64,000 nt of DNA. It comes from Limnephilus marmoratus (Eukaryota; Arthropoda; Insecta; Trichoptera; Limnephilidae). The notes below the pieces were generated by a model, which worked only from the letters and a program-made list of their open reading frames with translations, did no database searches and was not told the origin of the DNA. The stretch covers positions 20,224,710 through 20,288,709 of the forward strand of contig OU862910.1 in assembly GCA_917880885.1 (NCBI GenBank). Reading direction: 5' to 3'. The translations under genes were made by a program, and so were the position numbers. This document shows, one piece after another, positions 8,247 through 19,312 of the stretch; positions within the stretch are counted from its first letter, which is position 1; each line of letters begins with the position of its first letter.

Positions 8247-10740
8247 CTCGTTTCGCGTTGGCTACGCTGCAGACAGCCTTACTCCTGGCGGATCTTACCA
8301 CCATGAAGAGGGCAGGCCTGCGTATCCCACAGCGCCCGGCTCGATCCACACCAGCCCTGCACACCCTGCAGTGCCCGGCTTAGATGAGCACGGCCATGTG
8401 TTCACTGCAGCTCTCGCCCCGGATGCCAGCTACTCCACGTTCAGCCCTGCAGCCTATGGCCCCGCAGCTCCCGACTCGTTCCACGTCAGCTACGCTCCAC
8501 ACGGCCTCGCTCCTGGCGAGCACCATCACCATGACGAGGGCCCCCGCTCTGACGAGCGCGGCCCTGCGTCTCTGGCAGCCGCTTCTAGCCCCGCTGCCCC
8601 GCGCTGCACTGCCCCAGGCCCCGCTGCCCCAGGCCCCGCTGCCCCGGGCCCCGCTGCCCTGAGCCCCGCTGCCCCGGGCCCTGCTGCTCTTAGCCCCGCT
8701 GCCCCAGGCCCCGCTGTCTTGAGCTCCGCTGCCTTGAACTCCGCTGCCTCAAGTCCGGCTGCATCGAGCCCCGCTGCCTTGAGCCCCGCTGCCCCGGGCC
8801 CCGCTGTCTTGAGCTCCGCTGCCTCGAACCCCGCTGCCTCGAGCCCCGCTGCCTCGAGCCCCGCTGCCTCGAGCCCCGCTACCTCGAGCCCCGCTGCCTC
8901 GAGCCCCGCTGCCTTGAGCCCCGCCGCACGTCGCCTCGCCGCACGTCGTCTCGCCGCACGTCGCCTCGCCGCACACCGCCCCGCTGCCTCGAGCCCCGCT
9001 GCACGTCGCCTCGCCGCACGTCGCCTCGCCGCACGTCGCCTCGCCGCATGTCATCTTGCCGCACGTCGCCTCGCCGCACGCCGCCTTGCTTTACGTCATC
9101 TTGCCGCACGCCACGTGACTGCACACCGCCGCAATGTACGTCTCCCCGATGCACCTCGCTCCGCTGCATGTCGCCCCGCCGCATGTCGCCCCGATGCACG
9201 TCGCCCCGCCGCACGCCACGTGACTGCACGCCGCTCCGCTGCACCGAGCTCCGCTGCCCCGAGTTCCACTGCCCCGAGCTCCGCTGCCCCGAGCTCCACT
9301 GCCCAGAGCTTCACTGCACCAAGCTCTGTTGCATCAGGCTCCGTTGCGCTGACCCCCTGCGGTTTTGCCTCTCCCGCAGCACCCAGTCCCGCTGGACATC
9401 GCCCCGCGGTACCGAGGCTCCACCAGAGTGACAAGGGCCACCGCCCCACCGTTCGACACCTCGGTGCTCAACACCTCGCTGTACGATGCCTCGCTGATGA
9501 CAGCGGCCCTGCATACCCTGCTGCAAGCCGCTTTGTTGCACGTCGCCTCGCTGCACGTCGCCTTGCTGCACGTCGCCACGCTGCATGTCACCTTGTTGCA
9601 TGTCGCCCCGCTGCACGTCGCACCGATGCTCGTCTCCCCGCCGCACGTTGCCTCGCCGCACGTTGCCTCGCCGCACGTCGCCTCGCCACACGCCGCGTGA
9701 CTGCACACCACCCCGCTGCACGTCACTCCGCTGCACGTCACCTCGCTGTACGTTGCTTCGCTGATGACCGCGGCTCCGCATACACTACGGTCCGCGGCCC
9801 TGTATTACCTGCTGCACGTCGCCCCGCCGCACGTAGCCTCGCTGATGACCGCGGCCCTGCATATCCTGCTGCACGCCGCCTTGCCGCACGTCGCTCAGAT
9901 GTACGGCGCTCAGATGTACGTCGCACCGATGTACGTCGCACCGATGCACGTCACACTGCCGCACGCCAAGTGACTGTATGCCACCCCACTGCACGTCGCT
10001 CCGCTGCACTTCGCGCTGGTGTACATTGCCCTGCTGTGCGCCGCCCTGCTGCACGTCACCTCACTTATGACCGCGACCCTGCATTCTCTGCCTCACGCCA
10101 TCCTGCTGCACAGCGCACCTTGCAGTTCCCGGCTAGATCCACGCCGGCCCTGCTGAAGGCGGACTCATGCCGCCCTGCTGTTTGTCGCCCGGCTTTACGC
10201 CACCCGGCCTCACGCCGCCCTGCTGCACACCGCACCTCGCAGTACCCGGCCTTATCCTCGCCGGTGCTGAAGGCGGGGTCACGCCGCCATGCTGTTTGCC
10301 GCCCTAATGTTTGCCGCTCTGCCGCACGCCGCCCGGCTTTGCGCCGCCCGGCTTTACGCCGCCTTGCTGTACGTCACCCTGCTCTACGCCACCCCGCTGC
10401 ACGCCGCCTCGCTGCACACGGCCCCGCTGCAGGCGAGCTCCACCAAAGTGACGAGGGCCCCGATGACGACGGTCGCTGCCCGGTGAGCGACCATCTCTAC
10501 CCCAGCCGTCAGTCCCGATGGGAGGAGCATCCACCTTCAGCCGAGAACCACATTCAGAACTTCATCCCTTCCCGCAGCCCCCATATGGGGGGAGCATGGG
10601 AACATCTCATACGCTACGCTACGCAACTCGGACACAATACGTCCTTAAAGAAGTGTAGCAGAGCTCCACGGGAGGAGTGTGTCGGACGTATTTGGCATAT
10701 TTTGTATTATGTATTTGGCTATGTAAAATATTGTGTTTAA
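8247..10740 (+). pseudogene. long repeat-derived open frame, runs into 3' LTR
   Basis: In the frame that is open from 8035, the meaningful part begins near 8235 (DSFRVGYAADSLTPGG). It contains a duplicated DSFHVSY...LAPGEHHHH unit, then hundreds of residues of PAAPG/SPAAS and ARRLAARRLAA repeats. It then reads PSRQSRWEEHPPSAE and the integrase-like FIPSRSPHMGGAWEHLIR, and stops in the 3' LTR. Most of the repeat has a 15-bp period, which avoids stops in several frames on both strands, so openness is not evidence of coding. The minus-strand frames over the same bases are by-products of this. Confidence 0.35.
8572..10445. repeat. GC-rich 15-bp minisatellite with higher-order units inside the LTR element
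   Basis: The basic period is 15 bp. In the left part the unit resembles GCCTCGAGCCCCGCT (about 8600-8925). In the right part it resembles GCACGTCGCCTCGCC (8927 onward). Larger units recur, for example the CTGATGACCGCGGCCCTGCA blocks near 9494, 9762 and 9841. GC content is far above the surroundings. Confidence 0.9.
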
Positions 10741-11264
10741 TAAATAAATTGTCAGGGTGAGGCGAGCGAGCAGAGGGAATTTTGTTGCCGTCGGGCGCTT
10801 TCACTGGATTCTCGGAATCCGGACCCGATGGCCAACCCCTTTAATGGGTTCTACGAATCCTCCCTAAGCATAACGGCCCAACAATGACATAGCAACGGCA
10901 GAGTGCTACCTTGCTACCGTGGCTTAATGAATAATGAATAGGGTCTAGAAGCCCTTCCAAACCAGTCAGTAATCAACTAACCACCTTCGCGTCAACATCT
11001 CTCTCTGCCTGCCCGCCCTTGCTCTGACCTGCTTCCATTCGCCTCTTTTCTTTTCTGACCATCGCCTTACCCCTGGACCTCGGACACTCTACGCTCTACG
11101 GATCAGACTCGGCTAGTTAAAAGGAACTACGAGCCCTTGGATCAGCTTCAGATAAGCTCTCCAAGCGGACAGCCCTGAGACGCTCTCCCGACTTCTTAAC
11201 GCCTCCGTGGATCGGAACCACCCCCTGTTTCTACAGTCTTGTGTGCCTCACCCTGTTCGGTACA
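10678..11264 (+). repeat. 3' LTR
   Basis: 587 bp, nearly identical to the 5' LTR. A purine stretch GGGAGGAG directly precedes it and fits a polypurine tract. The target duplication GCTAT follows. Confidence 0.92.
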
Positions 11265-11269
11265 GCTAT

Positions 11270-12541
11270 GTTTTAAATTTTGAGAAAATATGTTTACTTT
11301 TAGTATACAAAAAGGTTTTAACGTAGGTCATTGGCAGATTTTCTAAATTTTCAAACAAAATTTTATATTATAAAACACACATTTCAAATCATATGGGATT
11401 ATGTTTCAGAATTTTAATTTTAGTTTAAACAAAATAATTTAAAAAAAGAATCGTGCACGAATTTTGTGACAAAAATACTTTATTTTGTCTATTTATTTAC
11501 GTTCTTACAAAGTAATACATTAACGATTTTTTTACAGTCTCATTTTGCTTAGACATTATTAAAAAATTATGAATACTTATGATCCAAAAATAATTGCAAA
11601 AAAAATTATTTTAATAGTTTTATCATCACGCCTTTCAGCATTTTTGAATGTATGTAGGTACAAATTAAAGCAAATTTTGAATGAAATAAAATCGATATTA
11701 AGTTATTATTTTAAAAAGCTGGTACGAAGAATAATTACTCTTTCTCATTGGAACCGCCCTGTAAGATCTACATCTTTCGACGAATTAGAATTCTCGTCGA
11801 CTGGCTGGTTAATGGCCCTTAATATAATATAATCTCTCAAAAAGGCTAACATTTGCAATATTGGATTGGATTACCCATTCTATATTGGATTAGTTAGCCT
11901 TTCTTGGAAGATTTGAGTTTTTTTATGGACAAAACTATTTATTCATATTCATATTTCGTATGTACGGCAGCAAACAATTGATTCATATATATTAAAGAAT
12001 AACTTGTAAAAATCGTTTTTTCCTAGAATAATACTACTCGCGCCATCTATGAAATAGTAAACTATGAATTATTTTGAGTATCACCTTAACAGCAATAGTA
12101 ACATAATTTAGAAATATAGAGTAATAAGGTAACAAAGTTTTGTAATAAAAATTTAAAAGAATATAACAGCAAGAGAATTAAGATATGTATTATAAGTGGT
12201 ATTGACATTAGGTAGAACCCGCAGCAATTTATTATATTTATTTGCGTAGTATCACAATGTTACAACTGCAGATATGACGTTAACATTATCTAGTATAGGT
12301 GAGTGGAAATGTTGGGTGACAGTTAATTTGTATTCATATAAATTCAAATGGAAAATATCACAGATACCAGAATAATATTCAGTGTTAGATATCTAACCTA
12401 TGGGAGTCTAAGTATACTATATTATTATAATATATTATGAATCCACGTGGGAATTGGCGGATATTGCCATGCAATAAATCAATATCTTTGTTCCTGAATA
12501 GCAGAACAGTGACCGTTTTTTATTTGTTTATTTTTTTTCAT
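11270..12541. other. AT-rich stretch, no gene seen
   Basis: Very AT-rich unique sequence. An 87-codon open frame at 11569-11832 has no family resemblance I recognise and is probably chance. A GCGCCATCT motif is at 12040-12048. Confidence 0.45.
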
Positions 12542-12940
12542 GAATACTTCACAAAAGTCCCAGCTGCTCCCGTCTGGAGCCAGTGAGTCTATTGCATCCC
12601 CAGTTATGGTATGTTGTTAGGCTGAAGGTAGTGGAGAAGGGAAGGAGATGAGGAAGAGGAAGGTAGAAAAGTACCTGGCTATTCAGATCTGGTCACCAAA
12701 TACGGCTAAAGCCATTTCAAGCAACTTTTCAATTCTGAATGGTGGTCTTACATCAGGGCGATACTAAGAGTATCTTCCACTCAGAAACGTGCCGCAAATA
12801 TACTACTTATTATTTTAATTGAATTAATCGCGAAATAACACAAATTTATCAAATAAAATTTATTTTCCTTCGCCGGGATTCGATCCCGCGACCTTCGAAT
12901 TGCGGGTCAAAAGCCTTACCGCTAGATCACGCCGGCCGTC
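12542..12940 (-). mobile_element. tRNA-derived SINE family A, near full-length
   Basis: On the minus strand the head (12940-12868) has an A-box-like part, TGATCTAGCGGTAAGGC, and a B box, GGTCGCGGGATCGAATCCC. The body contains GGCACGTTTCTGAGTGGAAG, then TAAGACCACCATTCAG, ATGGCTTTAGCC, a pyrimidine-rich stretch and a CCAGACGGGAGCAGCTGGG end. The same order is seen at 34818-35234, and partly at 40527-40650, 54401-54491, 54492-54796, 56412-56605 and 59102-59250. Confidence 0.8.
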
Positions 12941-13017
12941 ATACGCAGGATTTTCCAAGAGAATTCCCATTTTTTATGATTTTTCTGGAAATTCCCATGT
13001 CCATTGGGTAAGGATTG

Positions 13018-13180
13018 TCTAAGTCTTAGCGGCGGATGCGTCTACCTACATGCCCGAATGTGCCCCCAAGCTGCATGGCGGGTCGGATCGAGAGAGCATG
13101 GTTGAGGGGGACCATTTGACATCTCAAGCTGGACTTTTTGAACCCGTTGCCTTGCACCGCAGTGGGAGGGAAGGATTTAT
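13018..13180 (+). repeat. LINE 3' UTR fragment (family L)
   Basis: Shares GGCGGATG, GCATGGCGGGTCGGATCG and CCTTGCACCGCAGTGGGAGG blocks in order with 36478-36822. The first block is also found in the minus-strand copy at 56942-57283. Truncated at both ends. Confidence 0.55.
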
Positions 13181-13344
13181 ACGAACGTCATAAATTTAAA
13201 TTAATTTAGATTATGCCCATCATTTACAGCTAAACAAAGTATTTTCATCTGCATGCAAGTTTAAAAAGTCTGATTATGAAGAATTAAATTGGCCTGATCG
13301 AGTTTTTAATATACTTATAATATGACCGGTAAAAATATAGGTAA

Positions 13345-13545
13345 TATTTGACCGGTCAGTGGTTGAGTGGGCATAGCGCTTGGGTCTTACCCGAGCGTCG
13401 CGTGTTCGATTCCTTGGCAGGCTAAGTCCTCCATCACAACACCTGCAACATTTTCGGCTTTCTGTGGTGATAGCAGGAGATTTTCAAACATTGTTGGGTT
13501 ATTCGTAACCCGGGAATGTTTGTCTTTCTTAAAAAAAATGAAATG
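13345..13545 (+). mobile_element. tRNA-derived SINE family B
   Basis: The head has an A box in CAGTGGTTGAGTGGGCATAGC and a B box in GCGTGTTCGATTCC. The body has GGCTAAGTCCTCCATCAC, then ATTTTCGGCTTTC, and ends GTAACCCGGGAATGTTTGTC plus CTTTCTT and an A-rich tail. Other copies: 41750-41915 (+) and 33034-33130 (-, 3' half). Confidence 0.8.
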
Positions 13546-13569
13546 AACGACCGTAAGTAAATAAAATAC

Positions 13570-13790
13570 AAGTGTGCAGTTCACACGCGGTAGAAGTGAA
13601 ACCTTCAGAAAACTAAAGTAGACAAGAGTGGGGAGGCTACGAAGCACCGCACAAACAGGATACCGATTATTCTATTTCATTCTCTCGTAGGCTAAATCCT
13701 GTAGATGTTTGTGTTTGTCTCTTTTTAATGTGTCTTTTTCGTTTCATCGAGTTGTAAATCACAACGACTCTAAAGACGTTTCACTTCAAT
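13570..13790 (+). repeat. dispersed repeat family G, copy 2
   Basis: Colinear with 402-620. It directly follows the SINE B tail, separated by about 25 bp. Confidence 0.7.
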
Positions 13791-13899
13791 AATATATTTC
13801 AAAAATAAAATGATCAAAACTGGAGATAATGTACGAGTTTTTGCACCTTCACGGCCACTAACCTGTGTCGTCTAGAAATCACAGTGCAGAGAGAAACAT

Positions 13900-14575
13900 C
13901 GAAAATTATCACGTATATGTTAATAACGGTAGACCTAAAATAACATTATGATAACCACGTTAATGCCGTGTCAAATAACGTCGTCACATATGAATTTCGA
14001 ACACACATTGTGAAAAACATATCATACAATGTACCTAATATGATTTATTCAGGAAACTCCTACCACGTTTCACGATAAGGACACGCAATAGCACAGAATG
14101 TGTGTTTTTTGAGAATAGAACAAATTGAATATTTTCACGTAGGTGGTAATTACGGTAGACCTAAAATAACGATAACCACGTTAACGCCGTGTCAAATAAC
14201 GTCGTCATATTCGAATTTCGAACATACATCGTCTCAAAAACCTATTATACAACGTAATATGATTTATTCAGGCAACTCCTACCACGTTTCATGATAAGGA
14301 CACGCAGTACTAAGTATATATAGAACGTGTGTTTTTTTGAAAATAGAATAAATTGAAAATTATCACGTAGGTCGTAATTATGGTAAACCTAAAATAATAT
14401 CAGGATAATTACGTAAATACAGTGTTAAATAACGTCGTCATATTTGAATTTCGAACATACATTGTAGCAAAAACCTATTATTACAATGAAATATGATTTA
14501 TTCAGGCAACCCACACTACATTTCGTGATAAGTAGAAATATGTAACGTATGTTTTTTTTTTATGAAAGAAATTAA
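13900..14575 (+). repeat. tandem array, about three units of ~226 bp
   Basis: Landmarks repeat at near-constant spacing. GGTAGACCTAAAATAAC-like sequence lies at 13929, 14154 and 14382 (225 and 228 bp apart). Each is followed by a CGTCGTCATATTCGAATTTCG-like block, GATTTATTCAGG, and CCACGTTTCACGATAAGGAC. The third unit is more diverged. Satellite-like; no protein. Confidence 0.85.
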
Positions 14576-14869
14576 CGTGTTGTTACCATGGAATCAGGCA
14601 AACGATTACTTTAGGGCGAAGCTGCTAAATCACTGTTTTCTATTAATCTTTGTTAGGTAATTCTTTCAATTAATAGTGAACAAAATACTCGACTCGGACC
14701 ATATCAAGAGTCAGAATAACAGAAGGGTATGTAAGAGATGATGTACGAATGAGAATGAAGCAAGGAGTGTGTGCCAAAATTGAGTATTTTGGTGGTTCGT
14801 CCAACCTCTGCGGGGAAACGGCTTGATGGTTAGTTAGTTAGTTAGGATGGTGTGAGATGAGTAACTCCT

Positions 14870-15030
14870 TAGGGAACGTACCCATACTACGTGACACGTT
14901 TAGGGGGGGGGGGGGGTCTTCAAAATGTCACGCTCCATACAAATGAGCGGCGGGTTGCTTAGGATTTTGGTCACCGGGGGGGGGTTAAAAATTGCATAAA
15001 GTTGGTCACGTAGTATGGGTACGTTCCCTA
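14870..15030. mobile_element. 161-bp TIR element (MITE)
   Basis: TAGGGAACGTACCCATACTA and the following CGTGAC at the left match the right end exactly in inverted orientation (26 bp). The interior has runs of 14 and 8 G. A TA duplication may be included in the ends. A decayed relative lies at 48597-48715 inside the hAT element. Confidence 0.85.
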
Positions 15031-15535
15031 CAATATATCGCACATACGCAATACAACGCATTACCTAATGTCCTAAAACTACCAGAATCAAACAAAAAAA
15101 TATTGGCAAAGGCTCTAAAAGGATATTTTCTCAGCAACTTTATTAACCAGTGACGAATTTATCTGTCTTCCTTTGTAACTCTTGTATATTCTTCAATTAC
15201 CTGTATCAAGTGTGTCTAGTCCATTTAAAAATCTATGTATTGTTCATTGATTTCCGTGTTCTTATGTAAAAATAATTTTCCTTTAGATGTATAATGTTGT
15301 CCTTCCTGAAATGAGTTTTATTAAACTCATTGGGAGTAATGTATTATAAATTTTATGTAATAATTTTGTAATATATTATCTCTAATAAATAAAAAAAAAA
15401 TTTAAATAAAAAAGATTAAAGATAGATTCAAGATCAATAAATAAATAAAATTAAAAAAAAAATTCAATACAACAATTCATATTACAAAACAAAGCGTATA
15501 AAATGAAAATTTAATTTAAATTTATTTTTTGCATT

Positions 15536-15612
15536 GCACGAGAGTCGAACCCGTAACCTCCCGGCGTGAAGTCAAAAGCATAGATCACTGCACTATGGGA
15601 CAAGTCTGGGTT
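15536..15612 (-). mobile_element. tRNA-like SINE head (family C)
   Basis: On the minus strand, ATAGTGCAGTGATCTATGC resembles an A box and GGTTACGGGTTCGACTCTCG contains a B box. The spacing fits a tRNA head. No perfect acceptor stem or CCA context was seen, so this is more likely a SINE than a working tRNA gene. Confidence 0.55.
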
Positions 15613-17082
15613 GTTTATTAAAATGCATTCGTCGTCCATGATTGCCCACAATTGAAATTGTAAAGCGGAAAATCTGCAAGCCCAAGCATTAAGTAAATTA
15701 ACATTCACGAACAAGCATTACGAAACAGCTTTTCAATTGCACCCCGCACTATGGAGTTACGAAATATTTATAAATATTTTTTAATAAGTCATGACCCAAT
15801 TTCGTCCTTATATATTTTGTTATTATTCAATAAGTAAGAAGATTGTTCAAAATCGAACAGTCACCGTAAAACAAGTTTCCAAATTAAGAATCTCTTCATA
15901 CAAGTATGATTATGATCTAAACGCTATTATAGTTATAAATATTATTGTTTGAATTTAAAATTTACAAGTCTGAAGATGCCCGTAACTGGCACGGTTGACA
16001 GAAAATTGGCAGATAGAAAAAATAGACAATGTATATTTAGTCAAATTAAGGGAATTCGAGAACGGGTTTTTAGGAGATAAAAATTATTTCTTAAAAATGT
16101 GTTGATAAATGACTTCGGAAATAGATTCACCATTGTAATACGGAGATATAAGAATCAGTCACTCGCAGGCGGGTATAACTCCGATCCAAAAAGTGAACCG
16201 AATCTTTGGTGATATCATAAGTCCCCTTCAATTTGTTTATGGTCCCCAGCTACTACCTCCACCAATAGGAATCTTGGATTTTTGTTGCATTTTTCTGCTT
16301 TATTTTCGTTTGACATTTACAATGCATTCACCATTTATGGTCACTCGGTAAAAACAAAATAAGATATTTTCAGCTTAGTGAAAAACTTCAGATGTGCGCT
16401 GTGCGATCTGTTATAACATTGAAGAGAAAAATGGCTTGTATGTTTAAAAATGGATTAGGCAAAGTAAAAATTATTGTACATTATTATTTATAAGATTTTT
16501 GCATCTTTTTATAATTTATTTTCATTTCATATCAATTTGACATTACAATTCATTTGAATTCTCTCGACTTCGAAAGTACTAGGCTCATACCCGTATCATT
16601 ACAATGTAATCACAAGAATAATATTAATAATATATTAGTTGACTATGTAGTTCACCGATATGCCATTTTTAATAATAAAACGTTGAATTATTTAGAGGAG
16701 AAACCAACGTAAATTAGGGGACTTTGCCCAGTCGCTGAAACACAGTTGTTAGAGCAAAATTATGGTGTTTCAATAAATAAAATAAAAGTTAAAACATTCC
16801 TGCGGGCAAACCAAAATGGGTCTAGTAAAAAAAAACTAGTATCCTCCAATGTAAGCCATCTTCTCAATTGACAATCCTATAATTGACGTAAGTATTTGGT
16901 AACCAGCTTAGGATGGGGGAGGGGGGTATCATTGAAGCCAGAGTCTAAGCATAATGTATGACTGTAAACCGATATTTTCGTAGTGCACAATTTCTGACCC
17001 TATACAAATCACAAGTGCGTCTTACTATAGAATTTCGTCACACCTGTCTGGACCCTTAGTTCTTCATTCCACAAACTCCAGA
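15613..17082. other. AT-rich stretch, no gene seen
   Basis: Unique AT-rich DNA with short poly-T tracts. A GGGGGAGGGGGG run sits near 16915. No convincing feature was found. Confidence 0.4.
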
Positions 17083-17119
17083 GTCACCTTCCGAAGTTTG
17101 TGCACTTTACCCCCGAATA
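17083..17119. mobile_element. right-end fragment of the 372-bp TIR family
   Basis: CTTCCGAAG, then GTGCACTTTACCCCCG and ATACCCTG match the right terminus of the element at 1-372 with a few substitutions. The left end is missing, and a LINE fragment follows immediately. Confidence 0.6.
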
Positions 17120-17344
17120 CCCTGGATCGGAGATGTAATACGACAAGAAGACCTCTTGCATGCCATAATGGAGGGTATAACCGAGGGGACAAACTCTAGG
17201 GGACGCCCACGCCGAGAGTACCTGGAGGACCTGCTGGTGGACGTGCGCTGCTCATCATATACAGACTTCAAAAGAGCCGCCCAAGATAGGGAAGAGTGGA
17301 AGAGACGAATAGAGGAAATTGCTGCAAACCAATCCCAGGATTGA
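17120..17344 (+). pseudogene. C-terminal tail of a LINE reverse transcriptase
   Basis: The frame reads IGDVIRQEDLLHAIMEG, then a GRPRREYLEDLLVDVRC segment, then DFKRAAQDREEWKRRIEE and a stop. The 'RGRPR..Yl..l..D..C.sY..fKR.A.dR.eWR' arrangement is characteristic of the C-terminal tail of RTE/Jockey-type LINE polyproteins. The body of the protein is absent. It adjoins a DNA-transposon end, so the LINE copy was either a target or was truncated there. Confidence 0.7.
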
Positions 17345-18059
17345 AACCAGAGAAAGAGAGACCCTGTATAAAGTCCTAAAACCCATAAAAAAATAGGATA
17401 TCCGTGTATTATATTCTACAATCGTTACGAACGGTTTGCAATCGTTATAAAACAAATGACAGACAGGGATGAATTTTCAAGGAAGGAATTTTCACCCGTA
17501 TTTCAATAGAAGATCTCTTACCAGATTACTAAATATTCAATATGCTTAATCATGCTTTAAAAACACGTTTAAGGAGAACATAAAATAATAATTTATTAAC
17601 AATAACATTTTTCATAACAAAAAAAATCCGTTTAAATAATAAACACCAATGTTTTAAAGACTTTAATTATGTTATTGTGTGTTTTAGCCACGGAACGTAA
17701 CGATTAGTTTTTCCATTGTAAGCTTTTTCGTCAGAAAAACTATTGTTTTTTTTGTAGGAACTAAATAGTTACACGTGGCCATTAAAGAGTGACTGACATA
17801 CATCAATGTTTTTTATGACCTCATATTAAAACTGTTCGTTAATTTACTCGATAAACAATACCAAGGAGGAAAATCAATTTACTTGATTGCAGGAAAAATT
17901 GTGAAAAAATAAAGCAAACACATTTGGTAGAGAAAAGAATTCTACTTCAAATATCTTTAAAAATTCACCAAATGCAAATTATGCCCAAAAATGGTTCTGG
18001 AACACAGATAGATATGAAATTGGCCAGATAGAACGTACAATCAAATACAGAAAAAACAT

Positions 18060-18190
18060 CCAATAGTATTCAAAGTCAAAGCTAAATGTTTAATTTCGTC
18101 ATTCACTAGGGCGTGTCATACAACGTGTCTCCACCATGAAGGATCTTGGAATCATGTTTGATAATAGGTTGATATCAAATGCTCTCTTAC
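18060..18190 (+). pseudogene. short LINE reverse transcriptase fragment
   Basis: One frame reads STMKDLGIMFDNRLISNA near 18130-18180. This matches the conserved 'v.~KDLGv.fD..L' segment after the catalytic domain of non-LTR reverse transcriptases. The flanking frame is broken. It may belong to the same decayed element as 18846-19312, split by the foldback at 18475-18735. Confidence 0.5.
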
Positions 18191-18474
18191 ATATGTATAG
18201 TAGATAGTAGGCTGGTATAAAATGACTCTTTTACATTAATACATTTTTATTATTTAAGACGTGATACTGTGAAATAAATAACTAACAACATGTACGCACT
18301 CGCATACTGCCTGCTAACAATATATGTCCGGACATTGGAGGTCTAGAGTCATTTTAATAAAAAAATACCTTCTTTATAAACAAAAATTAGAGTCCTGACG
18401 TGTACGGTGAAGGAGGAAACCATCTGTTTCCTTTAAAAAAAACGCTGTGGGAAAGTGGTGGGCAACCTCCAATC

Positions 18475-18735
18475 CCTTATGTAGGTTTTGCACCATCTCT
18501 TTTTTCAGCCCGATTCCCGTATAGAGACCAAAGACATTTTTTTCACATTACGCGATCACTTTTTTCATCTCTATTTTAATATCGACTATTTCAATTGGCA
18601 TCACTGCAAACAACATAATATGAACCATGTTGTTTGTTGTAATATCGACTGAAATCGTAGATATGAAAATAGAATAGATCGCGTAAAGCGAAATATTTTG
18701 GGCTGAAAAGAGATGGCGTAAAACCTACACAAAGG
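18475..18735. mobile_element. 261-bp foldback element
   Basis: CCTTATGTAGGTTTTGCACC and CATCTCTTTTTTCAGCCC at the left correspond to GGGCTGAAAAGAGATG and GGCGTAAAACCTACACAAAGG at the right. Inner blocks also pair (ACGCGATC/GATCGCGT). Non-coding; probably a MITE. Confidence 0.75.
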
Positions 18736-18845
18736 AGTAGAATTGAAAACGCGTCGGTAATTTGGAACCCACGCCAAGTAAAATATTTCCTCACGTGGAA
18801 GTTCAGAAATTTCTGAGATTTCGCTATATGAGTACGGTAGAATCC

Positions 18846-19312
18846 CTACCTGATTCTTTTGGGTATGCGCGAAATGAACTATCTACGGGTCAGAAGGGAT
18901 GTTCACATTGCTACGCATTTCTTTAGACTGATTCGCGGATGGTTTGAAAAATCAGCTATAATGGAGAGCATTTATTTTTATGTTCCCGATGGTTATCTTC
19001 GCCACCGACAGCATATACTGTTCTATCTCCCAGCCAGCAGGACTAACTTACCAATGGGCAAGCCGGTCGGGAGAGCAATCTTGCTGTTGAATAAAATTAA
19101 TTCGGATATTGACATATTTAGCGTTAGTGAAGCTGCTTTTAAAAGACACGCTTTGTTAATACTACTCGTAGTATGGTTTGTACGCCTACCATGTATGTTT
19201 AATGTAGTACTCTTACAAATAATAATAATAATATTTAAAAAACGTTTTAAAATGTAATATGTTGTAATGTTTTTGTAAGAATAAATAAACTAAATTGAAT
19301 TGAATTGAAAGC
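18846..19312 (+). pseudogene. LINE polyprotein C-terminus with 3' tail
   Basis: The frame contains YLRVRRDVHIATHFFRLI, then SIYFYVPDGYLRHRQHILF, then a RTNLPMGKPVGRAILLLNKI segment and DIDIFSVSEAAFKR. This layout is the C-terminal end of Jockey/CR1-like LINE proteins ('R.vlsl..Fl..il...id', 'vP....R', 'R..p..ra...lN'). The tail ends in AATAAATAAAC and an ATTGAATTGAATTGAA microsatellite, like the LINE end at 5180. It is 5' truncated. Confidence 0.7.

Larger units (their letters stand above)
6756..11269 (+). mobile_element. complete LTR retrotransposon, non-autonomous, BEL/Pao-derived
   Basis: Two 587-bp direct repeats (6761-7347 and 10678-11264) begin TGTGTCGGACG, end TTCGGTACA and are flanked by the 5-bp duplication GCTAT (6756-6760, 11265-11269). 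Equal length and only about two noticed substitutions (CAGACAAGTTC versus CAGATAAGCTC) imply a recent insertion. The interior (7348-10677) lacks protease, reverse transcriptase and RNase H. The only pol-like remnant is a short integrase C-terminal-like piece (FIPSRSPHMGGAWE) immediately before the 3' LTR, as in BEL/Pao elements. The rest is a GC-rich nested repeat. The element must have been mobilised in trans. Confidence 0.9.

Noticed and set aside
8749..9781. Long minus-strand open frames across the LTR element interior (for example Arg/Gly/Asp-rich and Cys/Gly-rich repeats)
   Set aside because: They are consequences of the 15-bp stop-poor GC-rich repeat; frames stay open on both strands and show no independent signal.
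15536..15612. Functional tRNA gene on the minus strand
   Set aside because: tRNA-like promoter boxes are present, but no convincing cloverleaf acceptor stem; read as a SINE head.
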